From: Terramyces sp. JEL0728
Lineage: Eukaryota > Chytridiomycota > Chytridiomycetes > Rhizophydiales > Terramycetaceae
Assembly: GCA_027603945.1 (NCBI GenBank)
Contig: JADIIU010000054.1
Location: forward strand, 1-64,000
DNA: 64,000 nucleotides
Direction of reading: 5' to 3'
Below are positions 21,246-35,112 of the stretch, in pieces. The notes under the pieces were generated by a model. It was not told the DNA's origin, ran no database searches, and saw only the letters and a program-made list of their open reading frames with translations. The position numbers and the translations under genes were made by a program. Each line of letters begins with the position of its first letter. The first letter of the stretch is position 1.

Positions 21246-21361
21246 TAAAAAAAAATCAAAAAATCAAAACAAACCTCACTTTCTGTCAACTTTCTTTCTT
21301 CAAAAAAGTTACTAAACAACTCCATAACCTACTAAAAATCAAAAAAAATCAAAAAATCATA
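21246..21361 (+). promoter_or_regulatory. A-rich 5' leader of the PABP gene
   Basis: The 116 bp before the ATG contain repeated AAAAAATC-type blocks (at about 21247-21270 and 21337-21360) separated by a pyrimidine-rich stretch. A-rich leaders of poly(A)-binding-protein mRNAs bind the protein itself and repress translation in animals. The same autoregulation is plausible here by analogy. Confidence 0.5.
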
Positions 21362-23221
<1,860 letters not shown>

Positions 23222-23241
23222 ACTTGAATTTTATTTGTGCT

Positions 23242-23433
23242 TTAGACAGGTTTATGGAACTCTTGTTGTTTTTTAATAATAAGAATTTTTATTTCAGAGT
23301 TTGGTTTTGATGAATCTATTTCAACATGATCAATGCCATGCGAGGTTTGATCATGTTTCGTTATCGCTAGGGATCTAATAGCTGTAATTCCCTCGCAGGA
23401 CAAATATCTTTCATTACCACTGCCCAGATACAT
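23242..23433 (-). CDS. Small ORF, unrecognised, possibly partial
   Basis: From an ATG at 23433 this reads 63 residues. The same frame is open 16 codons further upstream but without an ATG, so a first exon may be missing. Its composition is mixed and ends in ILIIKKQQEFHKPV. It sits in the short gap between convergent PABP and divergent ARMC8 genes. I recognise no family. Confidence 0.3.
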   Translation of the reverse strand: MYLGSGNERYLSCEGITAIRSLAITKHDQTSHGIDHVEIDSSKPNSEIKILIIKKQQEFHKPV

Positions 23434-23501
23434 TGCAGGTAAATCTACTCTACAGCCAATGAATACAATTGCTTCACGCAATCACTTTTTAACTTTTTTC
23501 A

Positions 23502-25762
23502 ATGACTATCCCCAGCTTGACAATGCAGCAAAAATCCGCCCAAGCAGTGTTCGTATTGGATAGCAAATCGTCAGATCAGCTACTAGAAGCGCTGAGATTT
23601 ATTAAAAATTCAATTATTGGCAACCCCACTAGAAAGGAGCATTACTTGAAAAAACTGGATATTGCTCCAAAGTACGTTTCTTTAATAGTAGACTTGTCGA
23701 TTGTCTAGTCAGATACAAATCAGACCCGGAATTGATGGGAGAGATAGCACCGATTATCGGGAGTCTAGCACAGCACGATGTTACAGTACTGATTGAAGCT
23801 GGAGTGTTACTGCCGCTTTTCGAAGCATTAGATTCCCAAGATACTAGGGTATTAGAAGCCACGGCAAGAGCGCTACGTTCTGTAGTACAGCACCCATTAT
23901 CAATCCCATTAAACTCCATTACTGTACCAAATCAATAACCCTAGACAGGGCATATCTATAATTTGGTGACTCTTTCAAAACCGCCGTCAAATAAGCCAGC
24001 AAAGGCAAACATTGCAGAGATATCCATCAGCATTTTGGCAAGATTGGCCAACTCTGACTCGGAACGCGATCGAATTTCAAACGCTGGAGGAATACCAATT
24101 CTAGTAGAATGGCTAAATGATAGATGGTCACATACATCTCGTGTACAGGAATCGGCACTTGATGCATTGGCAAGTTTGTGTAAGACTAGCACAAGCCTCG
24201 GCGAAACTATTTCTCATTATAAAAGTACGGGATGTCTAACAACAGCCGAGTCTGGAAAATCTGTTTCGCACATTTTGTTTAAATTGTTACACGATAAGCG
24301 ATCCTCCATGCGTTTAGGTGCTGCAACATGGTAAGTAATTTTTTATCCAGTATCACATATTTATACAAAACCGGATCGCTACCGATTGATTATCAAGATC
24401 AGATTTCGCATCAGTTACTTTCCTGTATAGTTAGGCTGTTTGATGATACAGCCAGTCTTACTTCTCAACTAGGAATGAACATTACCACCGTTCAAGAACG
24501 ATCTGTTGCTCTATTTGCTTGTTTGATGGATAAGGATGCCAAACTTCAAGTTGCTGCGCTAGTACAATCATCTAATAGTAGGAAGGAGACGCAATTACCA
24601 GACTAGTGAGAATATTTACCACATGCACCCCATCTATCACTGATCCCGGCATCGCTTGTGGAGATAAAACAATCGAAAGTTTATTGCAAGCAATAGCTGC
24701 AGTTTCGTCTATTACAGAAGAATGTAGAAGACAGATTATTGATTTGAAACTTATTCCACACATCGTCAGTTATCTGGAACATCCAAATGTTGCGATACGA
24801 ATTGCAGCCTGTAACTGTGCCAGATCTCTGTCTAGGAGCGTTAAAACCTTGCGCACCAGCCTAATGGACGCGGGAATCGCCACTCCACTATTTAAATTAT
24901 TGTTTGATACCGATATTAATGTCCAAATCACCGCAACAGCCACTATTTGCAATATTGTCTTGGAATTTTCGCCAATGAAAAAGATTATTATTGAACAAGG
25001 AGGAGTAAAGCAACTTGTTGCCCTTGTACAATCGCCTAGCCATGAACTAAAGCTAAATGCCTCTTGGGCACTAAAGAATATGCTCTTCAACTCAGATTTA
25101 GATACCAAAAAGAATGTCATTTCCCATTTGGGTTGGGGTGGGCTCGAAAGGTTATCATTTCTTACTTTAGGCTATTACAAGACCCAAACATTGAAATACA
25201 AGGGCAGGCACTTAATTTACTTCGCAATCTAGCATGCGCAAAGATACCAGTAAGTTTTCTTGATACCAGGATATTGATTTCGTGCTACAAGGATATGGCA
25301 GAGATAATTTGTTGAATATGTTGGAAATCAAGCTCATGAATATGTACGACTATCCACAAGTCCTGTTGCATGTATTTTCATCCTAATTTAGTCCATCTAC
25401 ATTATTGTAAATATTGCAGTTGGTTCATTCGAGCACAAGACTTGTATAATCCAAAGATCGAGGATACTCGATTCAATAATGTCACTTTTGGTAATAACCA
25501 TCTAATCCAGAACCATGAAAATGACAAAGTGCGTGTTGGATGCATATGGTGCATCATAAATCTAACATGGGCAGAAGATCCGAGCTCAAGTGACCGGGTG
25601 AATTTGTTCAAGCGAATGGGTGCAGAAACGAAGCTGAAAATACTGTCCAAAAATGATGTGAGCTTGGATGCTAGGGATCGTGCCCAAACTGCGCTCTCTA
25701 ACTTGGCTGGAAATACAGGTGTCTACCAGAGCCATACTGCTGCTAGTGGCCCTGAAATCTAG
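23502..25762 (+). CDS. ARMC8: ARMC8/Vid28, GID/CTLH E3 ligase armadillo subunit
   Basis: There are nine exons: 23502-23671, 23692-23923, 23945-24330, 24351-24561, 24582-25150, 25171-25249, 25270-25371, 25392-25490 and 25511-25762, with eight introns of 20-21 nt, giving 699 aa, close to human ARMC8. Armadillo repeats run throughout. The C-terminal signature VRVGCIWCIINLTWAEDP, followed by ARDRAQTALSNL, is typical of ARMC8/Vid28. Family knowledge: this subunit scaffolds substrate-receptor binding (Gid4) in the GID ubiquitin ligase. No other GID subunit is in the window. Confidence 0.9.
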
Positions 25763-25811
25763 TGTATTTTTTTAAAATATAATTGTTGAATTTTTAAATA
25801 TAGATCTCAAA

Positions 25812-26967
25812 ATGACACTGCGTAAGACAAGTATTAACTCTGCGATTTCACAATACGATGCTATCGTCATTTCTTTAAAGCAGCGCAAGAGTAGGAATCA
25901 TTAACACCAGTTGCAAATTCGCTTCAGACTCTTTATGACTTCACCAGCTCAGATCATTATCCACCAGCGTAACTTATCAATAATTTCCAGCGCAATTACT
26001 CGAATGCTGTTTGATTTACTGATACATGATCATCCTACAGCTGAAGAGTGGACCAAAACTATTTTTCTATACAGGAAATTCATCAATCTTTATTCCACCA
26101 GGATATTCAAAAACGTATGGAAGCCTACCAGAGATTCAATGTTTCCTTTTTGGGATTTGATTGAATCGTTAATGGCGGAGATTAGCCAATCTGACGAGGA
26201 GAACTGGGAAAGAAAAGTACAGCTGGAGCAATTTGTAGAGTTTCTGATTGATATGCTATCGCTGGATATTACCAAACATAATGGTACCTTGAATATTAAA
26301 TCAGGTGAACTGTTTGAGGAATTGTCAACCGTAGACGGACGGTGGACAACTGGTCTCAATGTTCCAGTCAATATCATTAAAAAAAGCACCAACTCTGCTA
26401 CGATATTATTTACAGCCAGATGGATTGATACCGTAGCCGTTTATTAACATAGATTTCAAATATTAGATTTCTCCATTTTTTGACGGCAGAGCAGCTAAAT
26501 GACAAATTTGCGGATATCCTCAAGGTGATATCGTATAAGGAAACCTCTGTTTTGCTGAGAGTAGATGTTCCTAATCTTAGTTGCTTAATCCAGACTATAG
26601 ATTAATCCTGGTTGACTATCTCCTCGGGTCGTGCTGTCTCTATCCGAATCCAGCCAAAAAAATGATCAACTTGCCTCCGTCGATAAAGAAATTTGAAAAT
26701 CTGCATATTATGGGAGAAATAGTTGACAAAGGTAAATCAAGGAAATCTTTGCGAATGCTTGAAACTCTTGATAGTCTGTCCTATTTCCTGTCGCTGTTGG
26801 TATTTTATTCAGAGCTAGTAAAACGGGATTCCGCAGAGAATAACAAAGATGTCAAAGAAAACTTGAGGGAGATTGAAATCCGTTTGGAAAAATTGGATCC
26901 TGACGCTGACCATTTTGTAGCCTGGGCTAATCTGTCAAAGCTCCTTTCTATATATCAGAGTGCTTGA
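25812..26967 (+). CDS. Helical protein of unknown function
   Basis: The exons are 25812-25890, 25911-25968, 25991-26432, 26453-26560 and 26581-26967, with introns of 20, 22, 20 and 20 nt, giving 357 aa. The predicted sequence is largely helical, with alternating charged and leucine-rich stretches that could be HEAT-like repeats. There is no signal peptide or membrane helix. I recognise no domain. It starts 49 bp after the ARMC8 stop in the same direction, but fungi do not normally share operons and no functional link is implied. Confidence 0.7.
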
Positions 26968-27119
26968 CATGTAGTTTTTTCTGTTTTCATTGCAGTGCAA
27001 TTTTGCACAATGAAGTGTTTGGATAAACAAAGGCGCAATTCAATATTTAGATCAGCGTCCACAACAAAGCCAGCTAAATAAATAAATAATCGAATCTCCA
27101 TTCTTTACTTAATTTTCAG

Positions 27120-29257
27120 AAACTTATCGGATGCCTAAAAAGAACCTCGAAAAACAATCATCAGTACTATCAATGTCCTCCTATTGCAAGTAATCCGTTA
27201 CTCACAGCTAGTCTACTGGACGATGCGCTAGACAAGCCATTTGCAATCAAAGCAGAAAAACAGGCCGAGTATAATAATTTGACATTTAATTCTGACGTTC
27301 CGTTTCTCAGGACATCCAGCAATTCCGACATATTTACCTCGATCGATCATTCAGGAAGCGGTATTTGACTACTAAACGGTAGAGCCTCAGTTATTGCCGC
27401 TCGACTGGACGAAATTCGGGGAGTCTGAAGTGAATTTAGACTCGCAAACTCTAATGTCATCAAATAGCACACATGTAATGAGCTCTGGCGATGTTAAAAA
27501 TTGCTGGCCATTTGTATTCGAGTCCCATTATAAAGATTCGTCAAGTGAGTATTCAAATGTGATTGATCCTACTCAACTCGAAGCAAAAGAATCAAGCCAG
27601 CAACTGGCACTTCCGATTGACAACGGAACTGGTGCAGGAGGTACATTAGCACCTTACTCTAGCTTCTCCTTATTACTCTAATAACTTTCCTACCATGTCC
27701 AAAGCCAATTCCGCGTTGGAAGCTGTCAAAATGCTTGGCGCCACGACTTTCAGCTCGTCTTTCGTGGAACGATTAATCGATGAATCGGAAAATGAACGAA
27801 ACCTAAAAGCCGAGATCTATCCAAATTATTTGGCATCTGAACATTCACAACTACAGCTACACCCCGCTCTCACGGCTAATCAAAAAACTATAGATCCATC
27901 AATATACTCTTCCTGGAACCCTGCTCAACATTGGGGGATGTCTCATCAAAATATATGCCCTTCCATGACATCTTCCAATACAATTAAGGCCGTCGAGACC
28001 TCTTCATCCGGATCAAAGAGAGGAAAAGTCTCCAACGCCGACACAACTGGGAACAGGAGAAAGACAATCCAGCATACTATCATATGCACTGAATGTAATT
28101 TTGATTTGGGTATCGCGTTTATTAGAGGTGCTCCTTGCGGTGACAATGACAATGGCCCTATCAATGCGGTCTGCCAAAATTGTTCTGGAAAATCCCCACA
28201 TGTACATTATGAAAATATAAACGATCAAAGAAAAAGAAAACGGCGCGAATCGAAAACTATTGACTGTGAAGTTTGCCATTCAAAGATTGGAAACGGCGGT
28301 CTAAGTGGGCATTTGAGTGCTCCAGAAATAAAAGTAGAGTTTGTGTGCGGTGACTGCGGGGTAAAGTACATGTTTTGCTCTGAATGTGGTGGAGGTGGGA
28401 AACAACGCACTGGAAAATGGCGACCTAGGGAATTGTTTGAACAAGGAAGAAGAACATGTTCTCTGCCGCACATTCGAGTCGGGACTGCAGAATTACATTA
28501 CAAAGTAATAAGAGCAAATGAATTGACTTCGGACATCTTGCAAGGCATCCAAGATGTGTTTTTTGATTGCTTGCTATCTCTCTACTGTGTACCATCAGTA
28601 ATGTCATCAAATAGATATAATACTTTCGAGACAATCAAACGAGAAATCGAAAGACTTTGGGTTACTTCAGTGTTGGATGTATTAACGAATAATGTGTTAA
28701 ATGGTCGAAAGTATGTAACCGTTGCCTGGATCCACAAGAGACATCGCAACAAGGGGATTGGCAGATCCAACCCAACAAAAGAAATTATACCATGGTTGAA
28801 ACGATTGGGTCTGTCTGGGATTATCAGCCCGTCCAAATTCGCCTCTAGTCAAGACTCTGAAGAAAAGCATCACTGTTTTGTAGCGTTTTCAATTGCAGAA
28901 TGGGATCCAGTTAACCAATCCATTTTCATGGCACAAATGGCTCCTAGAAGTGTGTTTTTGAAAACTATGGAAGGATACATTGAATTAATAAGAAATTGCA
29001 TCCAGCAAATACAAAAAGACGCTATTGACTGTCACCAAAATTTGCCAGAGCACATTTGGTGTTGGACAAAGGCCGATCATGCAAGGCTCCAATCAATTCC
29101 AACCAGATTAAAGTTTGTTCCAAAAACAGACTATCTAGAAAGTAGACCTGATTTGGACAGCAACGCATTCGAAAGACATGATTACGAGCCATTGCAAGCT
29201 GAAGGGACTGCTGTATATGCAGCTCCGACTAAAACATTCATTTCATCAAAAGATTAG
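27120..29257 (+). CDS. Multi-Cys zinc-binding protein, unrecognised; 5' end missing
   Basis: The exons seen are 27120-27360, 27383-27640 and 27663-29257, with two 22-nt introns, about 697 residues. A polypyrimidine TTTTCAG just before 27120 marks a likely acceptor. No in-frame ATG follows for over 100 codons, so a first exon lies upstream and was not found. The middle contains at least three CxxC pairs (CTECNFDLG, CQNC, CEVC, CGDCGVKYMFCSEC) consistent with treble-clef zinc sites. A Lys/Arg-rich linker separates them. The C-terminal 250 residues form a compact domain beginning LHYKVIRANELTSDI, somewhat acetyltransferase-like in its N-terminal rhythm, but I cannot assign it. Probably nuclear. 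Confidence 0.65.
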
Positions 29258-29338
29258 TTTCATGGCTTAATACTTTTACAATAAAAAATAGATTAAAATA
29301 TACTTGCTGAATCAGTAATCTATTGAAGAATAGTGGAA

Positions 29339-30028
29339 TCACTCACTGGCATATGCACCTTCTTCATCAGATTCGTTCCGATACTCGTCAATATTCAATG
29401 GCCAGTCTTCAGCAGGCATTTCCTTAACTTTTTGAACCATCTTTTCAAGATATTCTTCACGTTGTTGATACACACTCGGAGAAATTTCTGGATATTCGTT
29501 TGAAAAATCTTGCATCATATCACTCACCCCTTGCAAATCCAACCATTCGGCAGGTTCTACGTACTCTTCAAGTGGAGCGATGGGTTCACTGTCTGGTTCT
29601 GGTACATTGGACTCTTCAATAATTGGCTGAGGTTCAGGCACGACAGGCTATATCAGCAAATTAATACTTCAGTTTGTGAGATTGATTCGTGACGCTCCCA
29701 TGCAGAATCCAGAACTGAGTCGTACTTTGGTTTGGCTGGGATTGGCTATATAAAAGACGTATTACCGCTGCTGGCTTCCGCATTGGAGGGTGGGGAGTAG
29801 ATTTAACGGGGTTTTTTGATATAAAGGTAGCCGTATTGGTCGTATACTCTCCAATCTCGGTTCGGAAAGGCAGGGGAGAAGCCGTTTTCTTTTTCACTAG
29901 AGTGGAGACTGGCGGCTGCTTCTTTGGCTCTGCGGGTTTCTTACCTTTGACAAATGTGCTGATCTTCTTTGGAACTTTTGCAGGTGGTTTTGGACTTTCT
30001 GAATTATATGCATCTAAAGAATTAATAC
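29339..30028 (-). CDS. Acidic/proline-rich protein of unknown function; 5' end unresolved
   Basis: The exons seen are 30028-29766, 29745-29668 and 29647-29339, with two 20-nt introns, giving about 217 residues. The first part is Lys/Pro-rich, the last part acidic, ending DEYRNESDEEGAYASE. A consensus acceptor (TTTGCAG) precedes 30028, so at least one upstream exon exists. Candidate starts near 30095 need an atypical donor or leave alternatives I cannot separate. No known domain is visible. Confidence 0.55.
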
Positions 30029-30253
30029 CTGCAAATGAAAAAAGAATAATACCGGGGTTTAATGATTTATAAACTCTTAACCACTAACACCAAAAACTCT
30101 CAAACGCTTTTCATTCTTTACAACGGATATTAAAAAAAGTCAAAAAATATAGGATAGATGATTCACATTAAAAAAGTAAGATTGGCGTTGAAAGCTGATG
30201 GGTTCATGGCTATTTATAGAGTTTATAAACATAACCACCATCAACATATTATT

Positions 30254-32032
30254 CTAGTCGCTAGCACTACCTGAATCATCTTCATCCGATTCAGATGAAC
30301 TGGAAGCAGCTAAGGTTAAACGAGTAACTACCTCCGCCAGTGGCAGTGCCGTTTTCATCGTCCAATTTTGCCTTCTTTGGTGGCCGTGTGTGTTTTTTGA
30401 CAAACAAATATAATTTCCACAACACTGCTTTATCCAAAGAATCAATGTCTAATTCAATCTCTTCATCCTCCGCAGCCTACGATGAGAAAACGGCTACCTG
30501 TAGTTGTGTGTTTTCTTTAATGATTTCAAAGACTTGTGGTAGCTTTTCCGGTGGTAAAATATTAATATTATCAGATAGTTCGCGTTTTTGTTCGTATGTA
30601 ATGTCGGTTTCTGGCATTTTTTCATCATCAGTGTCATTATGTGGTCTCTTTTTCTTGTTGCTCTTTTTATCAGATGATTTGGATTTGGACTTTTTTTTGA
30701 CAGACGCTAGTCCAGGAGGTGCTACAGCTCCTGCTGGCCCGCTGATCGACTTTCTCTTCTTCTTCTTGGCGCGCTTTTCTGTAAGCATTTGAAGTTGTTG
30801 ATTAAGTAGTACCAGTTGTGATTTTAACATTTGAATGTGTCTTGCGTCTTCATCTAGAGTTATTCAATATTACCATCATCATCTTCATCAGATGTTTCGT
30901 CGAGTCCAGACATTTTCCTAACCTTTGATTCGCCGTGTTGTAGCAAGAAAGTAGTCTTTTCAGCCCATTTTAAATTAAACAAAGATTCAAGCTGTTTTCC
31001 ATAGTTATATACTTCTGTTCCGACTGCGTTGAACGCAAAACAATTATTTAGCATTAGGCGAAAGTCTTCTTCATAATCTTCTGCAGACAAGTATTCCGAA
31101 GAGTCTAGTTTCTTTTTGATTGTTGATAAATCCATGGGACGAGTGACGATGGTGCGATACTGGGGAATGCCCATTGCTTCAGGGTCAACAGGGGTCAAAA
31201 ATGGCCATACAAAATGGCTATATTGCTTGCGTGTAACCTCGCGATGGATATGGTTACAAAATTTCATGTCCAGCAGAGACTTTTTTGATAATAATCTTTT
31301 CTTTCCGTCTTCATGTACAGTCTCTCGCCTTGGTCTGGAATCCGGGGGAATCTCACGCAAACCCTAAGTTTAGGATGTTCAACATAAGCAACTAGATCAC
31401 AAAATATTAACGCAATAATATCTCTAGCTTGTGTCTAATAGTGTACTTACCAATCCAATATCTGATTTGCGCTTCTTTTTTGCTTCCACTTGCTCCAAAC
31501 TCTTTGGCACCTTTTCCCATTCCTTTTCAAACCATTTATGTAATTCTTTTGCCATTAGACCTACCGCTGAATCTGGTCCGTTAAAGGTATAGCAATTGTT
31601 GAACATTAGCTCAACATCATCGAAAGCTTCTTTGGCGGATTGATAGCTGGAAAGTTTCTTTTCAACGGTTGAAATATCCATTGGATGTTTGATTACATCG
31701 AAATATGTTGGAATATTAAGAGCGGTTGGATCTACTGGGCTGTGAAATATGTGAGATCCCTTTCGACGCTTCATGTTCTTGATCATCGTGCCAGCCCATT
31801 TAAGTTGCTCCTTCAACAATAAAGGATCTTGCTCGTGCTGTTCCGGCTGATCTACAGTCTAACATTAACAGATCGTTTGCCTGTTCTTCCTCCTGTTGGG
31901 TATATGCTTCAGTTACTTGAGATATCTCTTCCTCTTTCACTTCCTGTTGAAACACAGGCTCCTTTTTGCTTATTTCAGGTCTGCTATTAGTAAAAATGGT
32001 TACTCTTGCTCTTGCTTGAGCTCAACAGTCAT
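30254..32032 (-). CDS. BET family double-bromodomain protein
   Basis: The exons are 32032-32004, 31983-31870, 31851-31451, 31363-30874, 30853-30498, 30476-30332 and 30309-30254. Bromodomain 1 is HSPVDPTALNIPTYFDVIKH to about NNCYTFNGPDS. Bromodomain 2 is LTPVDPEAMGIPQYRTIV to NNCFAFN. The NET domain (PEKLPQVFEIIKENTQ) and a Ser/Glu/Asp tail follow, the full BET layout of Bdf1/BRD4. Both bromodomains keep the acetyl-lysine-binding asparagine. An 87-nt intron separates the two bromodomains. The junction at 31852-31869 leaves the frame off by one with a GT donor, so the N-terminal exons are less certain. Confidence 0.88.
31364..31450 (-). other. 87-nt outlier intron of the BET gene
   Basis: This segment, with GTAAGT donor and CTTAG acceptor, separates the bromodomain 1 and 2 exons in frame. 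It is about four times the length of nearly every other intron in the window. It is a multiple of three but contains stops in frame, so it cannot be coding. It is the only intron here with room for classical donor, branch and acceptor spacing. Confidence 0.75.
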
Positions 32033-32533
32033 TCGATTAAAAAGAAAAAACTGATTTTTGTCTGTTGGAGCAAACATTATGTGGCTTAAGTCAACGTATC
32101 ACGTGGTTTTCACAGGGGGTTTTGAAATTTAAGCGGAAGAGAACCTAGTGATAATAGCTTGGAAGATATTAAAAGCGCTAGTGAGGGTTTGGGATACCAA
32201 GTTTGAGCCTATGCGAGTTGGTCCAGGCGGTTCCAAGTGTTTAGGAGCCTTCAAACTGGATTGACGAAAGAGATATTTCGGGTTGTCTCAATGTATAGCA
32301 AATTTCTCGAGCCAGTATCGGTAGTCAGATCTGACTTTCCAACGGGCCGATATTGCCTGTATCAAAGAGGAAATTACTTTGCGAGTTGATTCAGCTGTCA
32401 GGATCATAAGTACTTTGCAAATAAAATATAACCTATGAACATGCAAACGTCCATATTTAGCTGAAAAGAATCGCAGCAATATGCAGTTGCAGCGTGTAAC
32501 AAGTTTCTCACTGTAATTTTTTTCAAAAATTAG
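32033..32533. promoter_or_regulatory. Divergent spacer between BET and TFIIIC genes
   Basis: About 500 bp separates two head-to-head genes. A 63-codon minus-strand frame at 32288-32479 has no ATG (it starts TTG) and I could not extend it to a complete protein, so I do not call it. No tRNA-like or repeat structure is evident. It probably holds both promoters. Confidence 0.5.
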
Positions 32534-34414
32534 ATGCGGTTCCAGGGCAAACCATTATCCAACCATGCAATATCTCTGTCCCTGTACAATAATATAGCGA
32601 TTCCAACTTCTGACAGGATTTACGTTACCAATCTCAATACCAAAGTAATCAGCGTAATCAGACTGGAATTAAAAATCAGAGATCCAAGCTATGGATTGGT
32701 TTCAGTACAAAATCTTGCATACGAACGTATAAAGAAATGCTTATACTGCGACATATATCTGCTGATTTTAACTACATACGGAAGAGCAATTTTGTATAAT
32801 ACTGCCCTCGAACACACTGTTTGTACAGTAAATGACTTGCTGGAGGATATCGGACAAATTAAGGAAATCAGAGTCTTGGAAAGCAGTAAGCTGGATTATA
32901 TATTTATTGGAAATGACACGGGAAAAGTAGCCGTGCTTGAATTTCATATTGAATCCCAGAATCTAGTTTCCAAGTGCATGTTTGACGCACATGAGAGTTG
33001 GATTTCATTGTAATTATTACTCATTTAGGATATCAACCTCTTCAATAGACAAAAGCTTTATTTATATTGCAACCGCTAACTGCGAAGGAGAAGCACGGCT
33101 CTGGAAATACTCTATAGATTTAAACCAAGTGAAAATGGAGAAAATACTGTTTGAAAAGGACTATAAAATGTGTACCGCAATTGAATTCACAAGGGCAGGA
33201 CGGAACCATTTCATTGCAATCGGAAAATCTAACGGCGTCCACGTTGTTCAAGTCGGAAATACCAACCAATACTCAAAGTTATTTTCTCCATGCATGACAT
33301 CTGGGTTTGTATGGGCCGGAAATTCTAATAATCAGATATTAAGGATATATACAGTTGATTCGCAGCTATACACCTTGGCATTTGATTTAAAAATGTTCAC
33401 AATGACTAGTATGGCTAATGAAACAAGCTCATTAAGATCAGTGCTATCTTCAAGTGTGGATGTGGGATTGGATGACAATAGTGAAGCTGGGTCAGAGTCA
33501 GGAGTGGAGGATTTTTATGTTTATGGGGTTGTTAGTTCTCAGCACACCTTAATTGATTTTGTTGCGTTTGAACTGGTGGAACCATTTTCAAATATATCCA
33601 GAACTGAAAGGGTGATTGCTGTCCACAAGGCTGAATATTCGTTCAGAACAGAAACGCCAAGCATTGATTACTTGATAAAAGATTTCGATCAAGAAACCGA
33701 CACCAGCCCAGCAAAGTTACTCTATGACTTGTATTTCTCCCCAGATGTAGTTGAAAACTTGGATATCAATGAAATCGACAGGGTGGTGAATGTTCTATTT
33801 AGTATGTGCAAAGACGACAGTGTTAAACAAGCTAGATATGAATCATTGATGCAAAGCATATGCTACTATTTCTTAGTGGCAACCGAAACGAAATGGGAAG
33901 ACACCCTAATGACCGATCAGTATAGAGCTTACATTTCAAATACCCAGCAGAGACTTTCCTCTATTTTTTCAACCAAAGTGCTCAATAATTTTGCCCTAGA
34001 AGAGACCGTAGCATGGGAAGGTAATACGTGCTAATTCAAGATTCGGATTTTCTAATTCTGTCAAACTTGGTTGCGCAAAGCAACAGTCATTCAATAGAGG
34101 ATATACAAAAATTCATACCCAAGGCAAAGCCGTCCGCAATTACCAATGGGAAAACACCAGAGCAGTGTGTGATATGCAATGAAGCAATTCCGTTTTCGAT
34201 ATTTGATGAATCACAGTGTCCAAAGCAACATTATTTTGCGAGATGCTCAATTACCAAAACAACAATTGATTTTCCAGACAACCTGAACTGCTCCAACTGT
34301 CCCGCAAAATTGAGAAAGTTTGAAAAGACATCAACACTAAAGAAAACACTACCAACCGTCAAATGCTTATATTGTCAATCGCCATTTATCAATTCCAAAC
34401 TTGAATTTATCTAA
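32534..34414 (+). CDS. TFIIIC subunit (TFC8/GTF3C4-like)
   Basis: The exons are 32534-33009, 33029-34020 and 34041-34414, with introns of 19 and 20 nt, giving 613 aa. The N-terminal 350 residues have WD40-like character, as in the TFIIIC delta N-terminal domain. The C-terminal about 80 residues form the TFIIIC zinc finger: CVICNEAIPF, then CPKQHYFARCSIT, CSNCPAKLRKFE and CLYCQSPF. This pairing is diagnostic. The protein acts in RNA polymerase III transcription of tRNA and 5S genes. Its stop is separated from the convergent gene's stop by 3 bp. Confidence 0.85.
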
Positions 34415-34417
34415 TGC

Positions 34418-35110
34418 TCAATCTTTCCTAAAGCCTACAATAAAATTTAATATTACCAATCTCGTCAGTTGAAAGTCCTCCAATCTCCTGCAGTTTGATT
34501 CTGACAATACCACTTGATCATTCTCTTTCCAACGCGCAGAGACATTTTCCAGCTTGTGGGTGATTTTAGACAAGGTTTCCTGGGTTAGATTCAAATACCT
34601 TGAGCATATTTTCGAATTCCGCAGTCATATAGGCCATCTTCAGATTCTGTTCTTCCAGTTGTGCTTCCTTTGCCGCCAGTTCATCTACATGGTTCTTTTT
34701 TGCTTCAGTAAATGCCGCCTGAATCATTTCCAGTTTAGTTTGCAATTCAAAAGAAGCAGTTTCCAGCCGGTTTACTTCAGAGATTAATTCGCTCTGCATT
34801 GTCTTGTATTGTCGCGACATGTTGGAGGTGAGATCCAGTCTATCTTGCGTGCGCATCTCCAAAATCCGTTCCAGGTGGTCAATTCGAAGTTTTTGATCTT
34901 GAATAGTTTGTCGAAGACGGGCATTTATCTCATTCTTGTGTTCTATATTAAAAGTATGGAACCGAGTTCGTGTTGGAGAGATTCCTTTTCGACAACACAT
35001 TTCGCATAGTTTTCTTGAAGCGCCAGTTCGCCTGCGTCTTCTGGTTTCATTAGAGCGATCTTACCTACTTCTGGGGCTCCTTTAGACTTTTTGGCTTTCT
35101 TTGGAGGCAT
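34418..35110 (-). CDS. DRC12/CCDC153-like axonemal coiled-coil protein
   Basis: The exons are 35110-34963, 34942-34599 and 34579-34418, with introns of 20 and 19 nt, giving 217 aa. An MPPKKAKKSK start precedes a continuous coiled coil. The family-like ending is ELAAKEAQLEEQNLKMAYM, then TAEFENMLKETLSKITHKLE. The region 35041-35064 is a further stop-free 24-nt GTAAG..CCAG segment that may be an in-frame intron, which would shorten the protein by 8 residues. DRC12 belongs to the nexin-dynein regulatory complex of motile cilia. With IFT57 and CEP20 it supports a motile flagellum. Confidence 0.75.
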
Positions 35111-35112
35111 GT

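Noticed and set aside
32288..32479. 63-codon minus-strand frame between BET and TFIIIC genes
   Set aside because: Starts with TTG, no upstream ATG reachable by a consensus intron, no recognisable content.
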